From positions 1 through 64,000 of the forward strand of contig NZ_JAPEOS010000004.1 of NCBI RefSeq assembly GCF_026340975.1: DNA of 64,000 nt. The letters run 5' to 3'. A program made the position numbers and the translations under genes. The notes under the pieces are model-generated. The model saw only the letters and a list, made by a program, of their open reading frames with translations. It was not told where the DNA came from and searched no databases. Numbering within the stretch: the stretch's first letter is position 1; each line of letters starts with the position of its first letter. The stretch is from Streptomyces sp. NBC_01214. Lineage in GTDB: Bacteria > Actinomycetota > Actinomycetes > Streptomycetales > Streptomycetaceae. This document shows positions 43,353-53,123 of this stretch, piece after piece.

Positions 43353-44384
43353 ATGTCTTTTCCCGAGCCGTCCGGCGGCGCCGGGCTGATGCTGCCCGCT
43401 ACGACCCTGCAGGGCTGGCAAGCCCTGCTTGACCGTGTCGTCGTCCCTCCCGATCTGGACACCTGCCCTCCAGCCGGCTCCCACCTCGGGCCCGACGACG
43501 TACGCATCCGCTACCACGCCACCATGCACACGGTGCAGACCCCCGTTCTGAAAAGAGCGGTCGCTGTGGCCCGGCGTCTGTGGCTGGCCAGCAGCCCTCG
43601 CAGCGAAGGCCCTCTGGATCTGGCCATCGACGGTCCCGGCGAAACCGGCATGACCACCGTGCTGCGGCAGATCGGCCGGATCTACGAAGGGATCGTCCGT
43701 GCCCAGTTGCCGCCCGGCACACAGAAGCGCATCCCGGTCATCCACATCAATACCCCACTCGCCCCGGGGAGCAAGCTGGACATGTCGATCCCCTTCGCCG
43801 AGTTCCTCGGGCACAGGCACACCAAGGATCCGGAGAGCGGGCAGCGCAGCACTGACATGACCGGGCCCGTCTGCCACGTAATAAAGGCCTGTGGGACACG
43901 CCTGGTCCTGGTCGACGGCATCGACCGGCTGGACAACTCCGAACTGAAGACAGCCTTCGACTACTTCGGCTACCTGGCAGCCGAATGCAACGTGTCCTTC
44001 GTGTACTGCGGGCCCGGTTCCCGCGAAGTCGTCAACGAGGCACGCCGGGGCAAACGGCCCGGCCCGGCCGGCCCCGGTTCGGGCGGTGTCCCCACCCTCG
44101 CCGTGCAACCCCTCCCCTACAGCACCGACGACTACGAACTGTTCCACGAAGTGATCAAGGCATTCGACCAAGGCCTGCGTCTGCGCCAGCACACGCCAGG
44201 TGACCTTCTCAACCTCGCCGCACACCTGCACCGGCGCACCGGCGGATACATGAAGCCCCTGTCCCATCTCATCTGCCAGAGTGCGCAGGAAGCCATCGAG
44301 ACGGGAATCGAGGCCATCACCAGCGAACTTCTTGACAATCAGCTGGTCGGCGTCTTCGAAGAAGATCCCATCTTGCAGTTCTGA
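43353..44384 (+). CDS. tnsC: TnsC-like AAA ATPase with changed Walker A
   Basis: A 343-residue ATPase of the TnsC/TniB type. Walker B is LVLVDGIDRLDN. Walker A reads GPGETGMTT: the invariant lysine is Met100 (ATG codon at 43650-43652, one base from AAG). YCGPGSREVVNEA is the sensor region. The C-terminal lid follows. Loss of the lysine should weaken ATP binding, so transposition control may be altered or lost. ATG 43353 starts 79 bp after tnsB. Confidence 0.82.
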   Translation: MSFPEPSGGAGLMLPATTLQGWQALLDRVVVPPDLDTCPPAGSHLGPDDVRIRYHATMHTVQTPVLKRAVAVARRLWLASSPRSEGPLDLAIDGPGETGMTTVLRQIGRIYEGIVRAQLPPGTQKRIPVIHINTPLAPGSKLDMSIPFAEFLGHRHTKDPESGQRSTDMTGPVCHVIKACGTRLVLVDGIDRLDNSELKTAFDYFGYLAAECNVSFVYCGPGSREVVNEARRGKRPGPAGPGSGGVPTLAVQPLPYSTDDYELFHEVIKAFDQGLRLRQHTPGDLLNLAAHLHRRTGGYMKPLSHLICQSAQEAIETGIEAITSELLDNQLVGVFEEDPILQF

Positions 44385-44665
44385 CTCATCCCATCACTGC
44401 GCCGTCACTGCACCTCACAGCCCGCCTCCGTCTACGGCCTGGTGTGTCAACACTCTGCGCACACTCGCTCCAAAGGTGCTGCTGGCTGCTGGACACGGGC
44501 ACCAGCTGGAGGCAGCTCCCGGATCCGGGCACCAGCACCCTGCGAATGAAGCCGGTCAGGCGTACTCGTGGATGGATGCCGGAGCATCGCAACGGTTACC
44601 GGCGTGCCGCTGAGATCTGGGGCTGGCGGCAAGGGTTGCTGGCCTGAAGTCCCACTCAGGAGCGA

Positions 44666-46390
44666 ATGGACGCTGGAAGATCACCCGTGTGGCCGTCCGC
44701 CACCGTGATGAGAGCGTTACCCCTTTTTCGCCTGGATTGTCATAAGCAGGTGCTGCACTCTTCGCCACGACCTAAGAGCGCGCTTTGCCAGGTAAAGGTG
44801 GTTCTTCTCTTGGATGACGATTTCGGCAGTGCAGATCGGCTGCTGGACAGCGAGGAGCGGCAGCTGCTGGCCGCGGCTCCCGGACCCAGTGACACGGGCG
44901 GGTGGAAGTCGCTGGTGTCCGATCCCGGTTTTGTTCGGCGCAGTACGGTCCTGGCCCGCTCGAGCCCGTTGCACCGCCTGGATCTGCGGCAGGCGTGGCA
45001 GCAGTTTCCTGCTGATGTGTATGACCCTCGGACCCTGGCACTGGCGGCGCTGGAGGCGGTGATGCACCAGCAGGGCCTGGACCAGGAGGCGACCACTGAG
45101 GCTGTGGTGGAGTTCCTGGTGGATCTGGCCTGTGATGCTGCACCAGCCCGGGACGGTGACGAGCACGAGGCCGTGGCTCGGTTCGTGCTGCGGGAGCTCC
45201 TCAATGACCAGCAGGGCGGCCTGGACTTCGCCGTTGCCTACAGCGATTACCGGCAGGGGCACTGCCGACAGGAGCTGGGGGTGCGACTGCTGAGCGAGGA
45301 GATCGGGCGGAGCGGGCGGGCGGTGCTGCGGGCGAGTGTGCCGGCGATCAATCTGCTGCTGGCCGGGATGGATGTCGATGTGGAGGATCACCAGGCGGCG
45401 AAGGACGAGATCCTACGCCGCCAGGTACGCAGCGGGCGGTGGGGCCGGGCGGAAGAGAGTGCCGGGGAGAGCCTGAAGTTGTCGCTGGCGTACGCGGAGC
45501 GAATCCGGGTGGTGCTGCGGGAGACCGAGCGCGATGTGCGGGCCGTGGACTGGGGACGTCAGGTGCCGGATCTCCTTGACTCGGCGCGCGGCCACCTACT
45601 GGAGCGGCAGCGGGCTGAGCAAGGGCTGATCGAGCTGATGCGCACGGCACGCGACGGGATCAAGGAAAGCGATGTGCTGCTGACCTGTATGCGCATCCTG
45701 CAGCTGCTGCAGCGAGCACATCACCGGCATTCACAACTACTCAAAGAGGTACTGGGGGCCCGGTCGACGTTCCTGCAGTCGCAGGCCCAACAGCGCTTCC
45801 GGCCGATCCCTCAGCTGTCGAGGGTGGCTCTGCAGGGCGATGTGCTGCTGCCGTTGCTGGAGCTGGGCGCGGCTGAGGCTGCTGAGGTGACTGAGGTGTT
45901 CACCGATGCGCTGAGCGGGCCTGTCGTGGCGCGTCTGCCGCGGCTTCGGGACTGGTGGAGCCTGTTGCTGGCACCGGCGCGGGAGGGCAGTGGGACGTTC
46001 GAGGACGACGAGGTCGTCGAGCTGACGAATGACGATCTAACGGCGGACGCTGCTGGTCACAGTGACCTCGACTACGCGCAGGCCCGCAGAGTGCTGGCGC
46101 ACGCTCTGGCCGGGCCGGTGCGGCTGTCGCAGTTGCTGGCCGACGCCCTGCCCTTCGGTCCGGCGGTGGCCGACGTTCTCGCGCTGACGGTGCTGGCGGC
46201 GTTCGCTCCGGATCCCGAGGGCGAAGACGGGGCTGGCGTGCACGACCTGTCGGATCTGCTGGGCGAGCAACTGGTGGTCCTGGACGACGGCGCGTGCTTC
46301 GACAACGGCCTCTACGGCGGCAGCGACCTGCTCGTCGTACCAGCTCACTCTCTGATCGTTGAGCGTCTGCTCGAGGAGGCTGTGGCATGA
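44666..46390 (+). CDS. jetA: Wadjet-like JetA (kleisin/MksF-type) subunit
   Basis: ATG 44666 has AGGAG (44658-44662) upstream, giving 574 residues. It is largely helical: LGVRLLSEEIGRSGRAVL, LKLSLAYAERIRVVLRETER, ARDGIKESDVLLTCMRILQL, then an acidic middle and a C-terminal domain. This is the size and place of MksF/JetA, the kleisin-like subunit of condensin-type plasmid defence. Direct similarity to known JetA is weak to my eye, so the call rests on operon order. Codon 18 is TTA, the rare leucine codon read by the bldA tRNA. It overlaps jetB (ATGA). The 280 bp before it hold no gene I can support. Confidence 0.65.
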   Translation: MDAGRSPVWPSATVMRALPLFRLDCHKQVLHSSPRPKSALCQVKVVLLLDDDFGSADRLLDSEERQLLAAAPGPSDTGGWKSLVSDPGFVRRSTVLARSSPLHRLDLRQAWQQFPADVYDPRTLALAALEAVMHQQGLDQEATTEAVVEFLVDLACDAAPARDGDEHEAVARFVLRELLNDQQGGLDFAVAYSDYRQGHCRQELGVRLLSEEIGRSGRAVLRASVPAINLLLAGMDVDVEDHQAAKDEILRRQVRSGRWGRAEESAGESLKLSLAYAERIRVVLRETERDVRAVDWGRQVPDLLDSARGHLLERQRAEQGLIELMRTARDGIKESDVLLTCMRILQLLQRAHHRHSQLLKEVLGARSTFLQSQAQQRFRPIPQLSRVALQGDVLLPLLELGAAEAAEVTEVFTDALSGPVVARLPRLRDWWSLLLAPAREGSGTFEDDEVVELTNDDLTADAAGHSDLDYAQARRVLAHALAGPVRLSQLLADALPFGPAVADVLALTVLAAFAPDPEGEDGAGVHDLSDLLGEQLVVLDDGACFDNGLYGGSDLLVVPAHSLIVERLLEEAVA

Positions 46391-47163
46391 GCACAGTTGC
46401 GGTTCTGGAGGATCTCCAGGACGCGGCGGAGCTGGTGCGGTACGGGTGCCGGCCCAAGCTGCGTCCGCTGGCCGACGCGCGCTATCGGGATCTGCTGCAG
46501 CGCTACCGGATGGACAAGGCCTTCCGGGACCGAGTCGAAGCTATCTCCCAGGGGCTGGGTGTGCAGGTGATCGCCGCACACCCCCAGGAAGGCCTGGTCC
46601 TGCATGCCCAGGACGGAGGACTGTTCACCTATCGGCTCAAGGACGATCTGAAGCGGTCGGCGGAGCAGCGCCTGGTGCTTGGGCTGGTGCACGTCGCGAT
46701 TGCGGCTCGTGTGTATCCGACCGAGCACGACCTGGAGGACGAGACGGTCAAGCGGATCAGTGTCGGTGAGGTGGACGCCTTCCTGCGGCACCTGGTGGAG
46801 CAGCTGAGGACGGCGTCGAGGGGGGCGGACGGGCTGCCGGTCCCTGAGCCGGCCGTCGATGCCGTGTGGCGGATGTACGAGAGGCGCCCGCCGGCGAAGC
46901 CGACCGCGGGAGGGCGTGGGGTCACCCAGTCGAGCACGCAGAGTGTGATCCGCGAAGCGCTGGACTGGCTGGTGCACCAGGGCATGGCGATGCCGGCGTC
47001 GGAGTTCGGCGCCGGGCACTACCGGCTGCTGCATAGGTTCCGGCTTCAGGTAGGTGAAGCTGCGGCGATGCCTGCGTTCGAGACCTTGCGCGACATCCGG
47101 CGGGCCCAGGACGCAGACTCCGCTCCCAACACTGACACCCGCACCGACAGCGAGGAGATGTGA
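46387..47163 (+). CDS. jetB: Wadjet-like JetB (MksE-type) subunit
   Basis: A 258-residue protein with ATGA overlap to jetA. YRMDKAFRDRVEAISQGLGV, LVLHAQDGGLFTYRL and LVLGLVHVAIAARVYP suggest paired winged helices of MksE type. A Ser/Thr-rich linker and helical C-terminus (REALDWLVHQGMAMPASEFG) follow. It ends one base before the jetC start. As with jetA, the family is assigned mainly from size, fold pattern and gene order. Confidence 0.65.
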   Translation: MSTVAVLEDLQDAAELVRYGCRPKLRPLADARYRDLLQRYRMDKAFRDRVEAISQGLGVQVIAAHPQEGLVLHAQDGGLFTYRLKDDLKRSAEQRLVLGLVHVAIAARVYPTEHDLEDETVKRISVGEVDAFLRHLVEQLRTASRGADGLPVPEPAVDAVWRMYERRPPAKPTAGGRGVTQSSTQSVIREALDWLVHQGMAMPASEFGAGHYRLLHRFRLQVGEAAAMPAFETLRDIRRAQDADSAPNTDTRTDSEEM

Positions 47164-47164
47164 C

Positions 47165-50100
47165 ATGCACCGTCTGCGACGTCTGCGGCTGGTGAACATC
47201 GGGCATGCGGCTGCGGGGTTCAAGTCGCTGGTCCTGGACCTGACGGGCGGTGTGGCTCATGTGGATGGCAGGGTGATGCCGGCCGTCGACGTGATCTTGT
47301 GGCTGCGCAATGGCGGCGGCAAGTCGAGCCTGCTGTCATTGATCTTCAGCCTCTTCCTGCCGGCGAAGAACGATTTCATCGGCCACAAGAGGGGCAAGTC
47401 ACTGGCCGACTACGTGCCCGACCAGAAGGTCTCCCATGTCATCGCCGAGTGGGAGGACACCTCCCTGCCCCGCGGGGGCCCTGCCCTGATCACCGGAGGG
47501 ACCTACCAGTGGCAAGACGGGCACCGGCCCGCTGACGTGGAGACCGGATGGGAACTGCTGGTACGCCGCTGGTACGCCTTCCGGCCGCTCCCGGGGCTCC
47601 TCGACCTGGACTGCCTTCCGGTGCGTTCCGAGGGTGGGCAGCTGACGCAGAGCGCGTTCCTCAAGAAGCTGGCCGACGCGGGCAAGGCACAGCGCGGGCT
47701 GCATCTGCGTATCGCCAAGGACCAGACCGAATGGCGCGCGCTGCTGTCCGATCTCAGGCTCGACCCGGCTGTGCTGCGGATCCAGCGGGACATGAACCGG
47801 GAGGAGGGCGGGATCACGGAGCTGTTCCAGTTCTCCACCTGCGAGGACTTCGTCGACTTCCTCATCGACCTGGTCTGCGACCCGCGGGATCCCGGTGTGG
47901 TCCGCGCGTCTTTGGAGGAGACGGCAGCAAAGCTGGCACGACGACCCGGCCGGGAGAGGGAGCAGAGTTTCCTGGCCTCGGCACTGCTGGCGCTGAAGCC
48001 TGTCACCGAGCACAGCCTCCTGGCGACCGTGCAGCAGGAGACGCTCACACAACAGGTGTTGGTGGCCCTGCGCGCGGCAGAGCACTTGTCCGGCCGGGCT
48101 CAGAAGTTGGGAAGCACGGCGGCCACGGCCGCTGCACAGGCCGCCACGGAGCAGGAGGCAGAAGCCGAGGCCAGGAAGCATGCCGAGCAGGAGGAACGGC
48201 GCCTGACCGTGCTGACTCAACATGCCGAGCAATGGGCCGCCGACGACGCCAGCACTCAGCTGAAACAGTGCGAGGAAAAGGCGGCCGAGGCCCAGCTGGC
48301 CCATCAAGCCTGGGAGCTGGTGGACACGGTGCTCGAACTCGATGCCCAGCGACAGGAGGAGCAGCATCTCAGAGAAATGTTGGAACACCAGGACGTACAG
48401 CAGGCCCCGTTGCGCGAGGCGATGCAGGCCGCAGGAGCGGCGCTGCGGGACAGGCTGTCTGGTGCCGCCGAGGAGCTGGCCGGTGAGGTGACACAGGCCC
48501 ACCAGGAGGGCGAGGAAGCGGCTGCCGAACGTCAGGCGGCGGAGGACGGCCACGCGCAGGCAGCGAAGGCTCAGTGGCAGGCGAAGGATCAGCTGCGCCG
48601 GGCCTCTGAGCGGCTGGCAACTGCCGAAGAGGCTGTCAAGACCGCCCGCCGGGACGGGCTGATCGGCCCCCTGGAGAGTCCGGGCGACGCACTGACCCGC
48701 TACAAGGACGAACACACTGCCGTAGGCCAACGTCTGCAGGGCCGCCGCGCACGGCAAGCCGATGCGCTGTCGATGCTCTCTGGTCTGGCAGAGCAGCAGG
48801 CGGCCTGCGCCGTACAGCTCGCGGCGGCCCAGGAGCGTCACAGCGCGCAGTGGGACCGGTTGAGTTCTCTGCAGGCCGACAGACGCGAGCTCGCGTCCGC
48901 AGGGCGTCTGCTGGAGCTGGCCTGCGCCGAGCCTGGGACAGTGCTGGATCTGGACAAGGTGGCTGGGGACCTTCTAAGTCTGCTGGCAGCGGCTGGGCAG
49001 CAGAGCGATGCGCTGATGCTGCAGGAGCAGGTGGATGCCGTCGACGACCGGCGTACGGTAACAGCACTTCAAGATGTCGGCTTCCTGCCAGCTCCGGTGG
49101 AGGTCGAGCGGGCGGTGGAACGTCTGCGGGCTCTGGGCGCTCCTGCCGTGTCGGGACTGCAGTTCCTGCGGGAGGCATTCCGTGCTGACGAACACGCCGC
49201 AGTGGTGGCCGCCGCGCCTCACCTGATCGGCGGTGTGGTGGTGTGCGGGCCGCTTCCTGAGGGAGAGGACCTGGCTACGCTCGCACAGCGCGCGGGTGTC
49301 ACGGCGTCTGTGATCGCGCTAGGTGAGGACCATCAGGCGCGTCAGGCGATCGCGGCTGCCAGCGCAGGCACGGTGGTACTGCCCGTTCACCCAGGGCTGC
49401 TGGAACCGGACGCCGCTGAGCGGGAGCAGTTGCGGCTGGAACACCGGCTGGAGGGGCTGGAAGAACGCGTCGGGGATCTGGTCCGCCAGCGGGAGACGGA
49501 TGCTGCTCTCGCACGCCGGCTCCAGGCCCACATGGATGTCTTCGGTGCCGGTCCGCGCGAGGGACTCGAGGCAGCCGTTGCCCGTCTGGAACACGAGGCC
49601 GACACTCTTCACGAGAAACACCGTCTGCTGAAGGAGCAGGCGCGGCGTGCACGTGAGGACGCGGACGCGCTCGGGCCGGAGATTGATGCCCTCACCGAGC
49701 GACTGGTGACGCTGACGGATCTTCTTCCCCTAGTGCGGGAACTGGCACAGGCGTATGAGCGAGTGATGCCTGTCTGCCGGGCGGAGATGGAACAGGCTCG
49801 CCAAGCACTACCAGTACACACAGGCGACCTGCGCCGGCACGCGGAAGCCCGCCAGAAGACCGAAGCCCGGCAGAGCGAGGCTCGTGACCTGCTGCGGCGG
49901 CTTGAGGAGCGGCAGCGGCGCCATGCCTCGGAGATCAAGCGGCTCGACGCTGACCTCCCCGCCGGCTGCGGTCACGCGCTGAGCAGGGCCGAGCTGGCCG
50001 CAACCGCGGTGGAGACCCTGCGCAGCCGTTTCGATCAGGCCCGGCGGGACTGGGAAGGAGAGATCGGGGACGCAGGCCTGCGGGCGCGGGCCGAAATCTG

Positions 50101-51811
50101 CGCCAAGCGGATCACCGAGCTCACCCGGACTCTCGGTGCCAAGCCCGAGGAAGTCTGCGCCAAGGCCGAGCAGCTCGCGCGTTCCCCCCACGCGGGCGAT
50201 GCAGAGGATCGCTCCACGAAGCGGGCCGAAGCCGAGGCAGCCAAGGAGACGGCCATCGAGCGTCGGGGCGTTGCCAAGGAGGCGAAACTCCGGGCCGACA
50301 CCGCCTGGGAGGAGGCATCGGCTGCGGTGGAGGCGCTCGACCCTCCCTACGACGCGCGTGACGACCAGGCAGGCCCGTTCCACACGGCTGCCAGCGCCTT
50401 CAAGGCCCAGACGGAGGTCCGGAGATCTGTAGACCGGGCGCACGCGGCGGCCCAGGAACACCAGCTGAAGGTGAGAGACCTGCACATCGCCGCCGAGAAG
50501 GCGAAGGGCGCAGCGCACCGGGTGGCCCGATGCGCACAAGGGATGAAGGACACAGTCGGCCGTCACCGTGACACGGTGCACAATGCGGCGCCGGACAACG
50601 CCGGTGCCGCGCAGCTCGACGCCCAGCTGTTCGGCCTTGTCGAGCAGTTGCAGATCAGTGCTTCGTCGCTGGACTCTCTCTCGCCCGAACAGGCCGAGGC
50701 CTTGGAGCAGGCGGTGACCAGCCTGGTCGACGCCGCGGCGAAAGCCCACGACGACGCCCGCAAGAAGCTGGAGAAGGCGGTGCGCAAGGTTCACGGCCTG
50801 GCGCAGGACCAGGCGCACCGCGACGTGGTCGAAGGCCAGCTACTGGAACGGCTGCTGAACGATCTGAGCCACCCGGCGCGGCTGGCAGAGCTGATCGAGG
50901 AGATCGATCTGCGGGAGAAGGTCGTCCTCGGCGAGCTGGCCGAGCTCGCTGACGACCAGCTGATGGTCGTGCAGACCTGCCTTGGGCTGGTGAAGACAGT
51001 CCTGGACGACGTACAGCAGGTGGCCCGCCATTCCCGGCTGCCGCAGGGCTTGGGAAGCTGGTCGGGGCAGCAGTTTCTCAGCCTGGAGATCCGCCACCTG
51101 CCCGACGACGAGGTCCTCGCCCGCAGGCTGTCGACCGAGATCGACCGCATGACCGCCACCGTCGACGGAAGCACCTCAGCCAAGGCAACGGCCTTGCCGG
51201 ACGCCATGACCCTGACCAAGGAACTGGTCCTGGCCGCTCTCGGCGGACGCGGCAACGTCGTCGCGAAGATCATCAAGCCGACGCAGTCCCTCGACATCGT
51301 CCAGCGCAACTCGGTCACTCAGATCCAGAAGTTCAGCGGCGGTGAACTGCTCACCGTGTCGGTCCTGCTGTACTGCACCCTGGCCCGGCTGCGCGCAGCC
51401 AAGCAGGGCCGCAAGGCGTCGGGAGGTGTGGGCACCCTGGTCCTGGACAACCCGTTCGGGAAGGCGAACTACGCGCCGTTCATCGGTCTGCAGCGCAAGG
51501 TCGCTGCGGCCCATGGCATCCAGCTCGTCTACACCACGGGCTCCAACGACCTGCCCGCCTTGGAACGCTTCCCCCTCATCATCCGCCTACGCAACGGAAT
51601 CGACGCCCGTACCCGCTCGCAGTACGTGCAGATCGCCGACCGCTACGGGGATGCAGTCAGCCGCGGCCTGCAGCACGCCTACGACGACCACATCACCTCC
51701 GCGCGCCTGCACCGCCACAGTGCCCAGGACACCGGACCGGAAGACACCGGCCCGGGCATCCCGCACCAGAGCGGTGAGACCGAAACCGGCGACGCCGGGA
51801 GCGATGAGTGA
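47165..51811 (+). CDS. jetC: Wadjet-like JetC: giant SMC/MksB-type ATPase
   Basis: A 1548-residue SMC-like ATPase. Walker A is LRNGGGKSSLLSLIFSLFLP (about 47-66), followed by LADYVPDQKVSHVIAEW. Two long coiled-coil arms (Glu/Ala/Arg-rich, about 300-650 and 760-1250) flank a hinge-like central region near residues 650-760. The ABC signature is FSGGELLTVSVLLYCTLARL (about 1390) and the Walker B region LVLDNPFGKANYAPF (about 1424-1438), with Asn where classic ABC ATPases have the catalytic Glu. This is longer than most JetC proteins (about 1100). ATG 47165 follows jetB by one base; it overlaps jetD (GTGA). Confidence 0.75.
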   Translation: MHRLRRLRLVNIGHAAAGFKSLVLDLTGGVAHVDGRVMPAVDVILWLRNGGGKSSLLSLIFSLFLPAKNDFIGHKRGKSLADYVPDQKVSHVIAEWEDTSLPRGGPALITGGTYQWQDGHRPADVETGWELLVRRWYAFRPLPGLLDLDCLPVRSEGGQLTQSAFLKKLADAGKAQRGLHLRIAKDQTEWRALLSDLRLDPAVLRIQRDMNREEGGITELFQFSTCEDFVDFLIDLVCDPRDPGVVRASLEETAAKLARRPGREREQSFLASALLALKPVTEHSLLATVQQETLTQQVLVALRAAEHLSGRAQKLGSTAATAAAQAATEQEAEAEARKHAEQEERRLTVLTQHAEQWAADDASTQLKQCEEKAAEAQLAHQAWELVDTVLELDAQRQEEQHLREMLEHQDVQQAPLREAMQAAGAALRDRLSGAAEELAGEVTQAHQEGEEAAAERQAAEDGHAQAAKAQWQAKDQLRRASERLATAEEAVKTARRDGLIGPLESPGDALTRYKDEHTAVGQRLQGRRARQADALSMLSGLAEQQAACAVQLAAAQERHSAQWDRLSSLQADRRELASAGRLLELACAEPGTVLDLDKVAGDLLSLLAAAGQQSDALMLQEQVDAVDDRRTVTALQDVGFLPAPVEVERAVERLRALGAPAVSGLQFLREAFRADEHAAVVAAAPHLIGGVVVCGPLPEGEDLATLAQRAGVTASVIALGEDHQARQAIAAASAGTVVLPVHPGLLEPDAAEREQLRLEHRLEGLEERVGDLVRQRETDAALARRLQAHMDVFGAGPREGLEAAVARLEHEADTLHEKHRLLKEQARRAREDADALGPEIDALTERLVTLTDLLPLVRELAQAYERVMPVCRAEMEQARQALPVHTGDLRRHAEARQKTEARQSEARDLLRRLEERQRRHASEIKRLDADLPAGCGHALSRAELAATAVETLRSRFDQARRDWEGEIGDAGLRARAEICAKRITELTRTLGAKPEEVCAKAEQLARSPHAGDAEDRSTKRAEAEAAKETAIERRGVAKEAKLRADTAWEEASAAVEALDPPYDARDDQAGPFHTAASAFKAQTEVRRSVDRAHAAAQEHQLKVRDLHIAAEKAKGAAHRVARCAQGMKDTVGRHRDTVHNAAPDNAGAAQLDAQLFGLVEQLQISASSLDSLSPEQAEALEQAVTSLVDAAAKAHDDARKKLEKAVRKVHGLAQDQAHRDVVEGQLLERLLNDLSHPARLAELIEEIDLREKVVLGELAELADDQLMVVQTCLGLVKTVLDDVQQVARHSRLPQGLGSWSGQQFLSLEIRHLPDDEVLARRLSTEIDRMTATVDGSTSAKATALPDAMTLTKELVLAALGGRGNVVAKIIKPTQSLDIVQRNSVTQIQKFSGGELLTVSVLLYCTLARLRAAKQGRKASGGVGTLVLDNPFGKANYAPFIGLQRKVAAAHGIQLVYTTGSNDLPALERFPLIIRLRNGIDARTRSQYVQIADRYGDAVSRGLQHAYDDHITSARLHRHSAQDTGPEDTGPGIPHQSGETETGDAGSDE

Positions 51812-52893
51812 CGCCGGCCGAGCACATGACCGTCTTCCTCGCTGGCCAGACCCGCAGCCGGGTCGGCTTCGATCTACTGGCCCAAGCTGCTGACGCGGGC
51901 GACTCCAGCCTGTCCACCTCTCCGCTGCGGCGTCGGATCCTCGCTGGCGCCGCAGCACAGCTCGTCGGCGCCGGCGCCGTCCGGCTCCCCGCCGCCGGCG
52001 GCCGGGGCTGGGACCACAGCGCCGAACCTCCACTCCCCTTGTGGGTGGACCGGCTCACCCCCCGCCGGGCCCGCACCCAACGGCCGGGCCCCCGGGCCTG
52101 GGTCGAACCCCTCGCCTTCGCCACACATCTCCCACTGAGCCAGGCAGACCTCGAACTCCTCTCCCCCATCAACGACCACCTCCGCGACCACCCCGACGCC
52201 GAACCCGTCCCGATCCCCGAGCGCTCCTACGAGCTGTACGGCGACGAGAAACGACTCGCCCGCATCACCTCCCACCGCCTCGTCACCGCAGGCATGCTGA
52301 GCATCAGCGGCCACCTGCGGGCCTTCCCCTCCCCCGCACCCCTGGCGATGTACGAACTCGGGCCCGCGCCCTGGATGCTGATCGTCGAGAACAGCGCCGC
52401 GTTCACCAGCCTGCGCCGCATCCTCAAAGGCTGGCCCAGACGCCAGGAAGTGGGCTGGCTGGCCTACGGCGGAGGCGACCACCTCGTCGCCTCCCTCGCC
52501 ACCTGCCTGGAGACCTTCGAAGAACGCGAGCACCCTATCGAGGACCTGCTGCTGTACACCGACCTCGACCTCGACGGCCTGGAATGCGCCCAGCAGGCAG
52601 CCGAACGCGCCCGTGAAGCTGGCCTGCCGCCGCTTGTTCCGGCCGCCGGCCTGTATGGCCCGCTCCTGACCCGGCCGCCCCGCGCTGTTCCGGTCGCGGA
52701 CGCAGGCCGCGTCCGAGCAGCGGCGGCCTGGCTTCCCGAGCCTCTGGCAGCGAGGGCCTGCGAGCTTCTTCCGCAAGGGGAAGTTCTCCGGCAGGAGGCC
52801 CTGCCGAGGCCCCGGCTGGAACAGCTGCTGTGCCTCGACCAGACGCTGCTTCCCCAGCTGCGGCAGCAGCAAAGCCTTCCCACACCCCGCTGA
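51808..52893 (+). CDS. jetD: JetD: DUF2220/Toprim nuclease subunit
   Basis: A 361-residue protein whose C-terminal half is clearly the DUF2220/JetD Toprim type: YELYGDEKRL, LIVENSAAFTSLRR (catalytic Glu about 194), WLAYGGGDHLVASLA and LLLYTDLDLDGLECA (DxDxxG about 251-256), then LVPAAGLYGPLL. In Wadjet, JetD cuts plasmid DNA recognised by the JetABC condensin. GTG 51808 overlaps the jetC stop. This gene is the firmest anchor for naming the operon as Wadjet-like. All Toprim acids look present. Confidence 0.82.
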   Translation: MTPAEHMTVFLAGQTRSRVGFDLLAQAADAGDSSLSTSPLRRRILAGAAAQLVGAGAVRLPAAGGRGWDHSAEPPLPLWVDRLTPRRARTQRPGPRAWVEPLAFATHLPLSQADLELLSPINDHLRDHPDAEPVPIPERSYELYGDEKRLARITSHRLVTAGMLSISGHLRAFPSPAPLAMYELGPAPWMLIVENSAAFTSLRRILKGWPRRQEVGWLAYGGGDHLVASLATCLETFEEREHPIEDLLLYTDLDLDGLECAQQAAERAREAGLPPLVPAAGLYGPLLTRPPRAVPVADAGRVRAAAAWLPEPLAARACELLPQGEVLRQEALPRPRLEQLLCLDQTLLPQLRQQQSLPTPR

Positions 52894-52899
52894 CAGGCC

Positions 52900-52948
52900 C
52901 AGGCGCCTCCCCGAACATGGGGCTCCTACTACTTCGATGAGGCGCCTG
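52900..52948 (+). terminator. Inverted repeat after jetD
   Basis: CAGGCGCCTC (52900-52909) and GAGGCGCCTG (52939-52948) are perfect inverted copies starting seven bases after the jetD stop. Each arm contains the palindrome AGGCGCCT. Likely terminator, or a binding site. Confidence 0.5.
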
Positions 52949-53123
52949 TATTCGGCCAACTTCGAGCGAGACAGAGTGGGACACGGCGAGACACCATGAG
53001 ACTCGCCCGGATACCGCCGGACGTTCACGGACAACCACGGACGGTGGAAGGCAGTGGCCGAAGCGTGCGGGCCCGAGGACGGTTGCTGTTTCGTCGGGGC
53101 TCGCGTGCGTCACACTCCCCCGT

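Noticed and set aside
42068..43507. A 479-codon minus-strand frame
   Set aside because: Antisense of tnsB/tnsC; no domain visible.
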